From assembly GCA_004561555.1 (NCBI GenBank), contig SFVH01000009.1, forward strand, positions 1 through 64,000: 64,000 bases of DNA, in the 5' to 3' direction. Positions 34,332-43,127 of the stretch are shown here, piece after piece. Numbering within the stretch: the first letter of the stretch is position 1; each line of letters opens with the position of its first letter. This DNA comes from a bacterium. GTDB taxonomy: Bacteria; Bacteroidota; Bacteroidia; Bacteroidales; Muribaculaceae. Under the pieces are notes generated by a model. It was given only the letters and a program-made list of their open reading frames with translations. It was not told the DNA's origin and ran no database searches. Made by a program: the position numbers and the translations under genes.

Positions 34332-35222
34332 ATGTCGAGAAACATTATTAACAAGTATGTATGGATACTTGAAACCGTAGAAAGATACGGCTCTATTACT
34401 CGCGACCAACTTAACAAACTATGGCAAGAATCACCAATCTCCGATGGTGAGCCCTTGGCGCGACGCACCTTTTACAACTATCGAATGGGAATCGAAGAAA
34501 TTTTTGGTATCACTATCGGATACAACAGTTCGACGTATGAGTATTTTGTAGAAAACAGCAATAACACCGGCGAGCTGGCTGGTTGGATTATCAACTCAAT
34601 GAGCATCAACGGTATGCTTTCCGATGCCGGCGACATCGCCGACCGTGTAATGTTTGAAGAAGTGCCCTCGGCTCGCGAATATCTCGCCACAGTGATTGAG
34701 GCTATCAAGACATCTCGCAAACTGAAATTCTCCTATAGCCCGTATTATCGTTCCATGCTCACTGAAGGCATTGTGCTCGAGCCGTATTTCTTGCGCATCT
34801 TCAAGCAGCGATGGTATGTGATTGGCTATAACGGTAAAGACCGCAAGGTGAAAACATATTCGCTCGACCGCTTGAGCAACTGTGTGCTTACCGAACAGAC
34901 ATTCCAAATGCCCGAAATTTCAGCTAAAGAGTTTTTTCAAAACTATTTCGGCATTATGACCACAAAGAGCAGTGCCAAGCGAGTGGTAATACGTGTAGAC
35001 AACGAGCAAGCAAAATACCTGCGTGCCCTACCGTTACATAACTCTCAATCGGAATCTTTAGGTAACGGATATAGCGATTTCGCCTACAACGTCTGCTTGA
35101 CCTTCGACTTCGTGCAAGAATTGATGTCGCTCGGACACAAAGTGACGGTAATCTCTCCTGTGGAGCTGCGCACGATGATTATCGATGAACTAAAAAAAAC
35201 ATTGGCAAACTACAGCTTATAG
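34332..35222 (+). CDS. HTH-WYL transcriptional regulator
   Basis: 296 residues. An N-terminal helix-turn-helix region (about 5-60, ILETVERYGSITRDQLNKLW) is followed by the WYL domain (about 125-210), including RWYVIGYNGKDRKVKTYSLD, and a WCX-like C-terminal part. WYL domains sense small ligands or nucleic acids. The start is 3 nt behind the symporter stop, so it is co-transcribed and may regulate the operon. Its 3' end overlaps the convergent epimerase gene by 6 nt. Confidence 0.88.
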   Translation: MSRNIINKYVWILETVERYGSITRDQLNKLWQESPISDGEPLARRTFYNYRMGIEEIFGITIGYNSSTYEYFVENSNNTGELAGWIINSMSINGMLSDAGDIADRVMFEEVPSAREYLATVIEAIKTSRKLKFSYSPYYRSMLTEGIVLEPYFLRIFKQRWYVIGYNGKDRKVKTYSLDRLSNCVLTEQTFQMPEISAKEFFQNYFGIMTTKSSAKRVVIRVDNEQAKYLRALPLHNSQSESLGNGYSDFAYNVCLTFDFVQELMSLGHKVTVISPVELRTMIIDELKKTLANYSL

Positions 35223-36227
35223 CCAACCCGCTGATTTATACCAATTTATAGCTTCCTCCACGCCTCTTCTCAAGTCATAGGCAGGATTGAAGCCAAAATC
35301 GGTTTGCGCAGAAGTGATGTCGCAATTCCAATTACGCTGTTTCATGATAATATATTTGTCGCGGTTAAGGGTGCTCGCCTTGCCTCTCATTGATGCACAT
35401 TTCTCTGCAATCACGCTCACCAGCTTCAGCATCCATAAAGGCACTCTTACCGGTATGACAAAACGCTTGCCCAACAATTGCTTGACGATGGAGCGAAATT
35501 CCGCTTGCGAATAGCTGCCACCATCGGAGAGGAGATATTCTTTGCGCCTCACTCCGCTCTCAAGTGCTTGAAAAATTGCGGTAGCAAGGTCGCGCACATA
35601 AATAAACGTAAGCAACTGGCGGCGCATACCTACACTAAAATCGAAGCCCGAAGCAATCGATTTTATCATCATGTAATAGTCGCGCTCATGAGGGCCATAC
35701 ACTCCGGTGGGTCGCATAATGATATAAGGGAATTCGGGCAACGACCGCAAGTAGCTCTCCGCTTGATGCTTCGACACGCCATATTTGGTGTTGGGCTTTG
35801 CCACTGAGGAGGCTGTAAAAGGAGCATATCCTTTCTCGTCGCCCACCCCGAGCACACTCATACTACTCATCATCACAAACCCATCGGGCACGGCATCGAG
35901 TGCAATGAGTGTCTCCACGAGCAACCGCAGATAGCCATAATTTATGCGAGAAAAATCATCGGGATTCTTACACTTCGTAGCGCCAAGATTATGCACCACA
36001 AAATCCCATCTGCCGATTTTGCTCAAAGTGTCTTTAAGCGATGCCTTCAAACCGTCGGGCGACCGAAAATCAAGTGTTAAGAAGCGAATGCGACTGTCGC
36101 TGAGAAATTCACGAGAAGTAGTGGCTCTTACAGCTGCCCACACCTCATAACCGCGCGACAATGCCTCCTCTACGATAAATCCACCGATAAAACCACCGGC
36201 TCCGGTCACCAACAATCGCTTTGCCAT
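35217..36227 (-). CDS. NAD-dependent epimerase/dehydratase (extended SDR)
   Basis: 336 residues. The Rossmann motif is GAGGFIG at 9-15, and the catalytic YxxxK is YGVSK in KPNTKYGVSKHQAESYLRSL, with MMSSMSVLG supplying the Ser. RPTGVYGPHERDYY is the usual substrate-domain start. Such enzymes modify nucleotide sugars or related compounds. It follows ribH by 4 nt at the end of a five-gene operon. Substrate unknown. Confidence 0.9.
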   Translation of the reverse strand: MAKRLLVTGAGGFIGGFIVEEALSRGYEVWAAVRATTSREFLSDSRIRFLTLDFRSPDGLKASLKDTLSKIGRWDFVVHNLGATKCKNPDDFSRINYGYLRLLVETLIALDAVPDGFVMMSSMSVLGVGDEKGYAPFTASSVAKPNTKYGVSKHQAESYLRSLPEFPYIIMRPTGVYGPHERDYYMMIKSIASGFDFSVGMRRQLLTFIYVRDLATAIFQALESGVRRKEYLLSDGGSYSQAEFRSIVKQLLGKRFVIPVRVPLWMLKLVSVIAEKCASMRGKASTLNRDKYIIMKQRNWNCDITSAQTDFGFNPAYDLRRGVEEAINWYKSAGWL

Positions 36228-36231
36228 GTGA

Positions 36232-36717
36232 TTAACCTATGCGACGTGAAAAATCCACCATCTTAATAGCCACCTCAGCCGCTTCCGAGCCTTTATTACC
36301 GAGAGCACCGCCGGCACGCTCCACAGCCTGCTCTTCGTTGTCGGTGGTAAGCACACCAAACACTACGGGCTTGGTGCCTAAAGCATTGAGCTGAGCCACC
36401 CCTTGCGTCACACTGTCGCAAACATAGTCAAAATGCGGAGTGCCACCGCGTATCACACATCCGAAAACAATCACTGCGTCTACGGGCATACGCATCATTC
36501 GTGAGGCTCCATAGGTCAGCTCTACCGTTCCCGGCACATGCTCAACGAGAATATTTTCAACAGGATATCCCTCGTTTTTAAACACTTCCAATGCCCCTGC
36601 GAGCAATGCTTCAGTGACATGAGCATTCCACTCTGCCACAACTATCCCCACACGCAACCCCTCCACTTTGGGGAGCGGAGTTTGCGGCTTGTCATTTACA
36701 CGTAGTTCGGTCGACAT
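36232..36717 (-). CDS. ribH: 6,7-dimethyl-8-ribityllumazine synthase
   Basis: 161 residues. Penultimate step of riboflavin synthesis, forming an icosahedral or pentameric shell in the cytoplasm. Motifs: RVGIVVAEWNAHVTEALLAG, VEHVPGTVELTYGASRM, GCVIRGGTPHFDYVCDSVTQ with the catalytic His, and VFGVLTTDNEEQAVERAGG. 6 nt downstream of the PfkB gene. Confidence 0.96.
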   Translation of the reverse strand: MSTELRVNDKPQTPLPKVEGLRVGIVVAEWNAHVTEALLAGALEVFKNEGYPVENILVEHVPGTVELTYGASRMMRMPVDAVIVFGCVIRGGTPHFDYVCDSVTQGVAQLNALGTKPVVFGVLTTDNEEQAVERAGGALGNKGSEAAEVAIKMVDFSRRIG

Positions 36718-36723
36718 ATCTTT

Positions 36724-37599
36724 TTAATATTGTAGATTATCATAAAATTCAGTCGTTTCTTTCATCACTCGACTCCAAGCTTCGGCAGAGATTTGCGACA
36801 ATCCTTGACGAGTGATTCCACCGGAAATCATGCCGGAGATAAAGCCGGCAACCATTGCAGCATCCCACAGCAATTTTGCTTTCGGCTTCTCGCGGCGAGA
36901 AGCGAAGGTCTGAGAATAGTTGCGAGCAAACAAGGTGGCATTGCCTCGTGAATCTTCATAGAGGAAATTGTCGGTATAGAAACGAATATTATTGTTAAAA
37001 CACTGTGATGCATCGCTTTGATTGTAGATTTTCTTCATATCACTTTCGCGCGCTATCACAATGTCGGCAACCTCAAGATTTTCAACAATATAAGGCATCA
37101 CTCGAGTGATGCGAGAGCATAACTCCGGCTGAAATCCCGGCAGATACACGATGATAGCTTTGCGCTCAATAGCATAGGCAAGCAGTTCGGTGAGCGGACG
37201 TCTTACATTTTCTTCAATAGAAAAAAACGAGCCAAACACCACAATGTCGTTTTCCTCGATTGTCGGCCACAACACGTCAAATCGAGTGTCGGGATATTTC
37301 ACATATTGCGAGAAGCGTTCGTTGCCCTGTGCATTGCGAAAAATCATCGACACCTGCGACAAGCCCTCGGTGTAGCGGTCAATCGACTTGGTGCCTACAC
37401 CATTGTCGGCAAAATGCTTTACAATCATATCACCCACACCGTCCACAGCACATTCGCTCACATATTCCACCTCTACTCCTTTTCTACTCAGCATCACAGC
37501 CATATTGGCAATTCTGCCACCGACAAATGATGTCACTCCCTTACCCTCTTCGTGTAGGATATCAAGGCAAGCTTGACCTATAGCAATCACTTTACTCAT
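36724..37599 (-). CDS. PfkB-family carbohydrate kinase lacking the GAGD motif
   Basis: 291 residues from ATG 37599 (MSKVIAIGQACLDILHEEGK), which overlaps the upstream isomerase gene by 4 nt; the longer open frame lies inside that gene. The ribokinase fold is visible in GGRIANMAVMLSRKGVEVEY and ENDIVVFGSFFSIEENVRRP. The usual catalytic GAGD before the anion-hole helix is replaced by KLLWDAAMVAGF, moving or removing the catalytic Asp. It may be a divergent kinase or a pseudokinase. Neighbours suggest sugar-phosphate metabolism. Confidence 0.85.
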   Translation of the reverse strand: MSKVIAIGQACLDILHEEGKGVTSFVGGRIANMAVMLSRKGVEVEYVSECAVDGVGDMIVKHFADNGVGTKSIDRYTEGLSQVSMIFRNAQGNERFSQYVKYPDTRFDVLWPTIEENDIVVFGSFFSIEENVRRPLTELLAYAIERKAIIVYLPGFQPELCSRITRVMPYIVENLEVADIVIARESDMKKIYNQSDASQCFNNNIRFYTDNFLYEDSRGNATLFARNYSQTFASRREKPKAKLLWDAAMVAGFISGMISGGITRQGLSQISAEAWSRVMKETTEFYDNLQY

Positions 37600-38216
37600 C
37601 GTTGTTCCTCCTTTTCTCCGCGACTTTTCTTGCCGAGATAGCCGCCATGATGTCGTTTGGCATATTCCTCTTTGGTAAATCCGGTGGTGCGCATCGTGCC
37701 CACAACAAGCACATCGCCGATAACGGTCATCAACGTTGTGGAAGTAGTGGGGGTGAGGCCCAACGGGCAAACCTCCGGGGCATTACCGGTGGCAAGAGTG
37801 ACATCAGCAATGCGTGCCAACTCGCTATCGGGGTTGCCGGTAATCACTATTATCTTCAACAAGGGATTAAGATTGCGTGCCAACCCTACGAGTTCTACTA
37901 TTTCTCGCGTTTTACCCGAATTAGACAGCAAGAGCATAATGTCATTGTCTTGCATCACTCCAAGGTCGCCATGTTGCGCCTCGCTGGGATGAAGAAAAAC
38001 AGCGGGGATGCCGGTGGAGGCAAATGTCGTGGCAATATTCATTGCTATCTGCCCGGCCTTTCCCATACCGGAGGTGATGAGTTTGCCTTTATTTTTCCAC
38101 ACATGACTCACTATCATCTCTACTGCACGGTCATAGCCGTCGGTCACCGGGATGTGAGCCACCGCTTGGCTTTCATGAGCGAGAATGTCTCGCATACATT
38201 GTTGGATGTCTGTCAT
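37596..38216 (-). CDS. SIS-domain sugar isomerase, arabinose-5-phosphate isomerase-like
   Basis: 206 residues consisting of one SIS domain without the two CBS domains of E. coli KdsD. GKLITSGMGKAGQIAMNIAT and MLLLSNSGKTREIVELVGLA are the sugar-phosphate binding motifs, and HPSEAQHGDLGVMQ is characteristic of the KpsF/KdsD group. I recall that Bacteroides uses SIS-only forms of this enzyme for Kdo synthesis. A 6-phospho-3-hexuloisomerase is the alternative. Confidence 0.85.
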   Translation of the reverse strand: MTDIQQCMRDILAHESQAVAHIPVTDGYDRAVEMIVSHVWKNKGKLITSGMGKAGQIAMNIATTFASTGIPAVFLHPSEAQHGDLGVMQDNDIMLLLSNSGKTREIVELVGLARNLNPLLKIIVITGNPDSELARIADVTLATGNAPEVCPLGLTPTTSTTLMTVIGDVLVVGTMRTTGFTKEEYAKRHHGGYLGKKSRGEKEEQR

Positions 38217-38242
38217 ATATTGTTGTTATTTCTTTCCGGCAT

Positions 38243-38710
38243 TTATTCGTTGGCTCCTTTCAAAAGATTGCGTCCCTCATATTCGCAGATTGCCTTAACC
38301 CACTGCGAGGGCAATTTCATCGATGATTGAGACTCGACATCAAACGCTACCATCACAGTGACACATTCGCTTTTTATCTCCTTAGTCACTACATTGACGA
38401 TGCGCTGATGAAGTTTGAAACTTTTCTCACTGATGCTTTCCACTCGTGTGGTGACTTGCACCGGCTCACCGAAAAACATGGGGGAATAAAAATTGCAATT
38501 CACGTTAGCCACCACCACGTCAGGCTTCATCCAATCGAGCTCTCCTTTGCGAATAGTAGTGAAATATGCCGATTTACCAAGGTCATAATAAGTGAAATAC
38601 ACCGAGTTGTTAACATGTCCGAGCACATCAACATCGTTGAAGCGCATCTGCACCGGTATGGAATGGCGAAATGCCGGCTTTTCATCAATTTTCAATTTCT
38701 TTTCGTCCAT
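38243..38710 (-). CDS. Acyl-CoA thioesterase, 4HBT hot-dog family
   Basis: 155 residues. RFNDVDVLGHVNNSVYFTYY is the 4-hydroxybenzoyl-CoA thioesterase-like active-site motif with its Asp. NCNFYSPMFFGEPVQVTTRV is the central helix-strand region. Cytoplasmic hydrolysis of acyl-CoA thioesters is expected; substrate unknown. First gene of the five-gene minus-strand operon ending in the epimerase. Confidence 0.9.
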   Translation of the reverse strand: MDEKKLKIDEKPAFRHSIPVQMRFNDVDVLGHVNNSVYFTYYDLGKSAYFTTIRKGELDWMKPDVVVANVNCNFYSPMFFGEPVQVTTRVESISEKSFKLHQRIVNVVTKEIKSECVTVMVAFDVESQSSMKLPSQWVKAICEYEGRNLLKGANE

Positions 38711-38732
38711 AACACAGTCTCCCGAAGTTATA

Positions 38733-38755
38733 AAAAGTGGCTATTCTCCACTTTT
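38733..38755 (-). promoter_or_regulatory. Hairpin at the start of the thioesterase leader (or terminator of the upstream operon)
   Basis: AAAAGTGG (38733-38740) pairs perfectly with CCACTTTT (38748-38755), followed on the minus strand by TATAA. It begins about 2 nt after the predicted transcription start, so it would be a 5'-terminal stem, or it terminates read-through from the peptidase gene. Confidence 0.55.
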
Positions 38756-38762
38756 ACCATTG

Positions 38763-38794
38763 CAAAAATAAAAAAAATTATTCGCCGATGCAAG
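38763..38794 (-). promoter_or_regulatory. Promoter of the thioesterase-to-epimerase operon
   Basis: Minus strand CTTG (38794-38791), 20 nt, TATTTTTG (38770-38763). Confidence 0.6.
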
Positions 38795-38808
38795 AAAAAG
38801 GATTCTGT

Positions 38809-39867
38809 CTATATGCTTAAATCTTTAAGGAGAGAATAATATAGCTGGATGGCTTCTCTGATTTCACTCTTGTAGATAAATTCATCAGCCGTGTGCGAAC
38901 GAGCCGATGCTCCGGGACCGATTTTTACCGATTGAAACGGCATCAAAGCCTGGTCGCTCAAGGTAGGCGACCCAAAGGGCTTACGCCCCGACATTTTCAA
39001 TCTGCCCACCAACGGATGGCTATCGCTGATAGAGGAGGGACGCAAGCGAGTGCTACGCGCCACAAGATGGGCTTGCGGTACAGCTTCGCTAATAAGCGAC
39101 AAGGTTTCTTCGTTGGTATAAGCATCGGTGGTGCGCACATCCACCACAAACCTACAAGCATCGGGCACCACGTTGTGTTGCGTGCCGGCAGCAATCTGAG
39201 TGACCGAAATTTTTACCGGTCCGAGAAATGCCGACTCTACGGGGAATGTAAGATTTCTCAGTGTTTCAATCACAGGTATTGCTTCATAAATAGCATTCAC
39301 ACCCTCATTTCGTGCGGCATGTCCCGCCTTCCCCTTCACTTCGCCATCGAGCACCATCAGCCCTTTTTCAGCCACTGCAGGATGCATCTGTGTAGGCTCT
39401 CCAACGATAGCCACTGCTATCTCGGGCAAAAGCGGCAGCACACTCTCGATGCCGTTTTTCCCACTCACTTCTTCCTCACAAGAGGCTAAAAAGAGGAGAT
39501 TGTATTGTCGCGGCTCTACGGCGAGCATACGAAAAGCGGCTATCAGGCTCACCACCGAAGCGCCGGCATCATTGCTCCCCAAGCCGTAGATTTTTTCGCC
39601 GTCGTCTTCCGCTTCAAAAGGATTGTGAGTCCACCCGGATGCCGGCTTCACGGTGTCGATATGTGAATTGAGCAAAATGGTGGGCTTGTCGACACTATAG
39701 TCGGGTGCTGTCACCCACACATTGTTGCCGTGGCGATTTACTTCAAATCCGCAGTCGGCAAGAAAACGGGCAACCACATCGCCTGCCTTCTCTTCGTCAC
39801 GACTGATTGAGGGGGTGGAAATTAATTTTTTCAGCAAATCTATTGCTTCGTAATACACTTCATCCAT
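38809..39867 (-). CDS. M20-family metallopeptidase (ArgE/DapE/LysK type)
   Basis: 352 residues. Metal ligands and catalytic residues are visible: NSHIDTV (His and Asp), YGLGSNDAGA with the bridging Asp, FLASCEEEVSG with the Glu pair, IVGEPT, and KGKAGHAARNEG for the lid domain. Family members deacetylate acetylornithine or desuccinylate related amino acids; the short form is common in Bacteroidetes arginine or lysine pathways. It ends the LTA-like/PAP2/M20 operon, 5 nt from its neighbour. Confidence 0.9.
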   Translation of the reverse strand: MDEVYYEAIDLLKKLISTPSISRDEEKAGDVVARFLADCGFEVNRHGNNVWVTAPDYSVDKPTILLNSHIDTVKPASGWTHNPFEAEDDGEKIYGLGSNDAGASVVSLIAAFRMLAVEPRQYNLLFLASCEEEVSGKNGIESVLPLLPEIAVAIVGEPTQMHPAVAEKGLMVLDGEVKGKAGHAARNEGVNAIYEAIPVIETLRNLTFPVESAFLGPVKISVTQIAAGTQHNVVPDACRFVVDVRTTDAYTNEETLSLISEAVPQAHLVARSTRLRPSSISDSHPLVGRLKMSGRKPFGSPTLSDQALMPFQSVKIGPGASARSHTADEFIYKSEIREAIQLYYSLLKDLSI

Positions 39868-39872
39868 ATGGG

Positions 39873-40541
39873 TTAGAAAAATGAATATGTGGCAATTGCT
39901 GCCACAGTAACGACAAAAGTTAATATCACTGCCTTTTCATCGCCTTGCCTGACGATGGAAAGGCTGGGGTTTTTGACATCAATTTTGCAAGAAATCCATC
40001 TTGCCACCGATGCCATAACCAAAGCCACGACAGTGCCTAATAATGCTCCCACAAGCAAGTCGCCCGGATAATGCACTCCTAAGTATAGTCGAGAATAAGA
40101 ATTGACTGTGGCCCATACAAATAGCACTGCCGACAATTTGCTATTGCGTAACACTAACGACAAAAACACAGCCAACGCAAACGAATTGGCAGCATGACAC
40201 GAAGGAAAGCCGTAAGCTCCTCCGCGATAGTCGTTGACGATATGCACCAACGACGATATGGGATTGTCAAGATTGGAGGGTCGCAATCGCTCCACAAGCG
40301 GACGTATCACCGTCGCTCCCAATTGGTCGGCAAGGGCTACTGCCAAGCCTAAACAGCATAACACTACCGCCACTTTTCGCCAATTGCCGATACGCGCCAC
40401 TATCACCAACAGCGACAGATAAAACGGTATCCATATCCATTTAGTCGTGGCAATCCACATAAACGAATCAAAATATTCCGAATGGATGCCGTTGAGAAAC
40501 AAAAACACCGAGGTGTCAATATCCGTAAGCCACTCTATCAT
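39873..40541 (-). CDS. PAP2-family membrane phosphatase
   Basis: 222 residues with about six membrane helices. The three-part phosphatase signature is present: VERLRPSNLDNP, GFPSCHAANSFALAVFLSLV and SRLYLGVHYPGDLLVGALLG, with the catalytic His in PSCHA and VHYPGD. It removes phosphate from lipids such as undecaprenyl pyrophosphate or lipid A. Coupled between an alkaline-phosphatase-superfamily transferase and an M20 peptidase. Confidence 0.9.
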   Translation of the reverse strand: MIEWLTDIDTSVFLFLNGIHSEYFDSFMWIATTKWIWIPFYLSLLVIVARIGNWRKVAVVLCCLGLAVALADQLGATVIRPLVERLRPSNLDNPISSLVHIVNDYRGGAYGFPSCHAANSFALAVFLSLVLRNSKLSAVLFVWATVNSYSRLYLGVHYPGDLLVGALLGTVVALVMASVARWISCKIDVKNPSLSIVRQGDEKAVILTFVVTVAAIATYSFF

Positions 40542-40547
40542 AAATCA

Positions 40548-42386
40548 TTATCTTTTGTCAATATCGTCATACACTTTCTGAATAAAGGCTTTAGCTGCCG
40601 TTATGTTTGCCCCTTTCTCTTCGCCTTCATCTATTATAGGCTTGTCTGCTTCAAGGCTATACACCAAGGAATTGGTGTCGGTGATAAAACCCATAAGCGA
40701 AGGCTCTGAAAACCACGCAAAGCGAGGCGATTGAGGGCGAAGCACATCTTTGCTGAAGACGAAGTCGCTGCGGTCGATACCCAACTGGTCAAGCAGAATG
40801 GCTGCAATGTCGATTTGTGAACACACGGCATCGATTGCTTGCCTTCTCCTCACTGCCCCTCCTATCATCACTAAGGGAATGTGGTGGCGGCTCAACGGGT
40901 CATCGAGATTCTCCGGATAGCACCCATAATGGTCGGGGACAAATATCACCACTGAATTGCGCCAAATAGGCATGGTTTTTAGCGAGGCAATGAAGTTGCC
41001 CAAGCATCGGTCGGTATAGGCAAAGGCATTTTTACGCTTGTTGTCGGCAATGATTGTCTGCGGCACCTCAAACGGCTCATGGCTGCTCGAGGTCTGCAAT
41101 ACGCGCAGACGGGGAGCGGAAGGGTGCTCCTCTTTGAGGTCGGCAAGCAACTTGTCAAATACCACATGGTCGTGTGCTCCCCATTTGCTTGTTCGCTCCT
41201 TGATGGGGAAATCTTTGTCGCTGATAATTTTTGTGAAGCCGGCGCTGACAAGGTAGGCTTGCATATTGGTGAAATTAGTATCGCCACCGTAATAATAGGC
41301 AAGGTCGTAGCCTTTGTTTTTCATTGATTTGGAGATTGAAGGCAGATGTTCCACCTTCTCGGCATATTTCATTATGCTTGTGCTGGGGAGCGCCGGATAG
41401 CCACTGAGGATTGACGTTAAGCCGCGGTCGGTGCGAAAACTGCACGCATAGAAATTGGTAAAGGAGATGCCTTCATTTGCCATTCGGTCGAGATTGACCG
41501 CAATGGGTTCGCCTCCCAACGATGGCATCAAATGGCTCGAGAAACTTTCCAAAATGATTATAAACACATCGGGACGATTTGTGGTGAAAAGTCGAGGTAT
41601 GGAGTCGGTATTAATCGGAGCGTTGTCGGTGAGCGTTTCCATCAATCGAGTGGCTTCAATGTCGTCCATATATCGGTATTGCTCGCCGAAATTGTCTTGA
41701 TGAAGTGCCGAATACATAAAGCTGAACATGGGATTGATGGCGGCATGGTTCAGCCGCTGGTTCTGGCTATAGTATGCCACCGACAAATTCATCGTGGCTG
41801 TGGTAAATCCGCCGCGAATGGGGATAAACAGTATGCCGGAACACACCGTCAAGGTTGCCGCCGAGATTATTCGCCGTTTTGAGTCGACAATAGGGGGCAA
41901 TTTGCCGGAAATAACCCTATTAAACAGCAAATAAATTGCACCTCCGTAAATGATTGCACCGATGAGTCCGAGGAATATAAACAAGCCTGAAACGCTCGCC
42001 ATAGCGTCGGCGGGAGAGGTGAAAAAATAAAACACCGGTGTGGCATCAAGCCGGAAGCCCCAATATCCATATAGACACACATCTACAGTAAAGACTAAGG
42101 ACATGGCAACTGACACAACCACATACCAGCACTGCAATGATTTAGTGAGCCAACGGATGTCGGGGGTAAACGACGAAGCTACGAGCATCAACCCTGGAAT
42201 GGTAGTGAGGTAGCCTGCCATCGAGAGGTCAAGACGCAACCCATGCCATGTGGCATCGACCACATCTGAAAAACCTATGCCGCCAAACACCTCGTTGTGA
42301 AACAACATAAACAACGGATGCTGAAGTGCAAACACTACAACCGTGACAAAATATAATGCTATAAATCTTATTATCCGTTGACGCAT
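40548..42386 (-). CDS. LTA-synthase-like membrane sulfatase/phosphotransferase family protein
   Basis: 612 residues: five transmembrane helices in the first 210 residues, then an extracytoplasmic alkaline-phosphatase-superfamily domain. VFIIILESFSSHLMPSLGG supplies the metal-binding Glu, CSFRTDRGLTSILSGYPALP carries the nucleophile Thr, and VVIFVPDHYGCYP the downstream metal site. Gram-negative members transfer phosphoglycerol or phosphoethanolamine to envelope glycans or lipids. First gene of the operon with PAP2. Confidence 0.88.
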   Translation of the reverse strand: MRQRIIRFIALYFVTVVVFALQHPLFMLFHNEVFGGIGFSDVVDATWHGLRLDLSMAGYLTTIPGLMLVASSFTPDIRWLTKSLQCWYVVVSVAMSLVFTVDVCLYGYWGFRLDATPVFYFFTSPADAMASVSGLFIFLGLIGAIIYGGAIYLLFNRVISGKLPPIVDSKRRIISAATLTVCSGILFIPIRGGFTTATMNLSVAYYSQNQRLNHAAINPMFSFMYSALHQDNFGEQYRYMDDIEATRLMETLTDNAPINTDSIPRLFTTNRPDVFIIILESFSSHLMPSLGGEPIAVNLDRMANEGISFTNFYACSFRTDRGLTSILSGYPALPSTSIMKYAEKVEHLPSISKSMKNKGYDLAYYYGGDTNFTNMQAYLVSAGFTKIISDKDFPIKERTSKWGAHDHVVFDKLLADLKEEHPSAPRLRVLQTSSSHEPFEVPQTIIADNKRKNAFAYTDRCLGNFIASLKTMPIWRNSVVIFVPDHYGCYPENLDDPLSRHHIPLVMIGGAVRRRQAIDAVCSQIDIAAILLDQLGIDRSDFVFSKDVLRPQSPRFAWFSEPSLMGFITDTNSLVYSLEADKPIIDEGEEKGANITAAKAFIQKVYDDIDKR

Positions 42387-42411
42387 AAACGAGTAGTTTC
42401 ATTTAAAGTTG

Positions 42412-42419
42412 CAAAGTTA
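42412..42419 (-). promoter_or_regulatory. Candidate -7 box of the LTA-like operon
   Basis: Minus-strand TAACTTTG, 25 nt before the start codon; no good -33 box seen. Confidence 0.45.
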
Positions 42420-42479
42420 CAATTTTCGCCGAAATAATTAATAAAATGGATTCTTGTTGTGTAAGTAGCAGAAAATTTA

Positions 42480-42487
42480 TATCTTTG
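42480..42487 (+). promoter_or_regulatory. Candidate promoter of the DUF4254 operon
   Basis: TATCTTTG with GTTG 20 nt upstream (42456-42459); ATG follows after 30 nt. Confidence 0.55.
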
Positions 42488-42517
42488 GAAAATGAATAAT
42501 CGAATAATAATTATTAT

Positions 42518-43126
42518 ATGAATTCTTTTGTAGAAAAATGCAATAGTATTTTTAGCGCTACAACGCTACATTATCATGAGTTTGACAATATCGATGCCTC
42601 TCCGATATGCCCATATGATAAGGGGAGCATTGAGGAAGTGTTGTTTCGCAAAAATTGGATTGATGCCGTGCAATGGCACATGGAAGACATTATTCGCGAC
42701 CCCAACATTAATCCTGTCGAGGCATTGACGCTGAAGCGTCGCATCGATAAGTCAAATCAAGACCGCACCGACCTTGTTGAAGACATCGACTCCTATTTCC
42801 GCGACCTATACAAGGATATCACTCCTGCCGCCGATGCCACTATCAACACCGAGAGTCCGGCATGGGCTATCGACCGCTTGTCGATTCTGGCATTGAAGAT
42901 TTATCACATGCGCCAGGAAACGGAGCGCACGGATGCTTCGGAGGAGCACATCAGAAAATGCGGTGCCAAGCTTGCCGTGCTCCTGGAGCAACAAGTGGAT
43001 TTATCCACCGCTATCGGTCAGCTCCTCGATGATATTGCCGCAGGTAAGAAATATATGAAGGTGTATCGACAAATGAAGATGTATAACGACGCCGACACTA
43101 ATCCGGTGCTTTACGCAAAAAAATAA
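42518..43126 (+). CDS. DUF4254 family protein
   Basis: 202 residues, all-helical, cytoplasmic. NWIDAVQWHMEDIIRDPNIN and TLKRRIDKSNQDRTDLVEDI are typical of DUF4254, which accompanies a glycosyltransferase family 9 gene across Bacteroidetes, as here (1-10 nt spacing). Probably involved in lipopolysaccharide core assembly; the biochemical role is unknown. Confidence 0.88.
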   Translation: MNSFVEKCNSIFSATTLHYHEFDNIDASPICPYDKGSIEEVLFRKNWIDAVQWHMEDIIRDPNINPVEALTLKRRIDKSNQDRTDLVEDIDSYFRDLYKDITPAADATINTESPAWAIDRLSILALKIYHMRQETERTDASEEHIRKCGAKLAVLLEQQVDLSTAIGQLLDDIAAGKKYMKVYRQMKMYNDADTNPVLYAKK

Positions 43127-43127
43127 A

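Noticed and set aside
36724..37770. Longer 348-residue version of the PfkB-like protein
   Set aside because: The first 57 residues lie inside the isomerase gene and look non-protein-like (Arg/His/Cys rich); ATG 37599 gives the ATGA overlap usual here.
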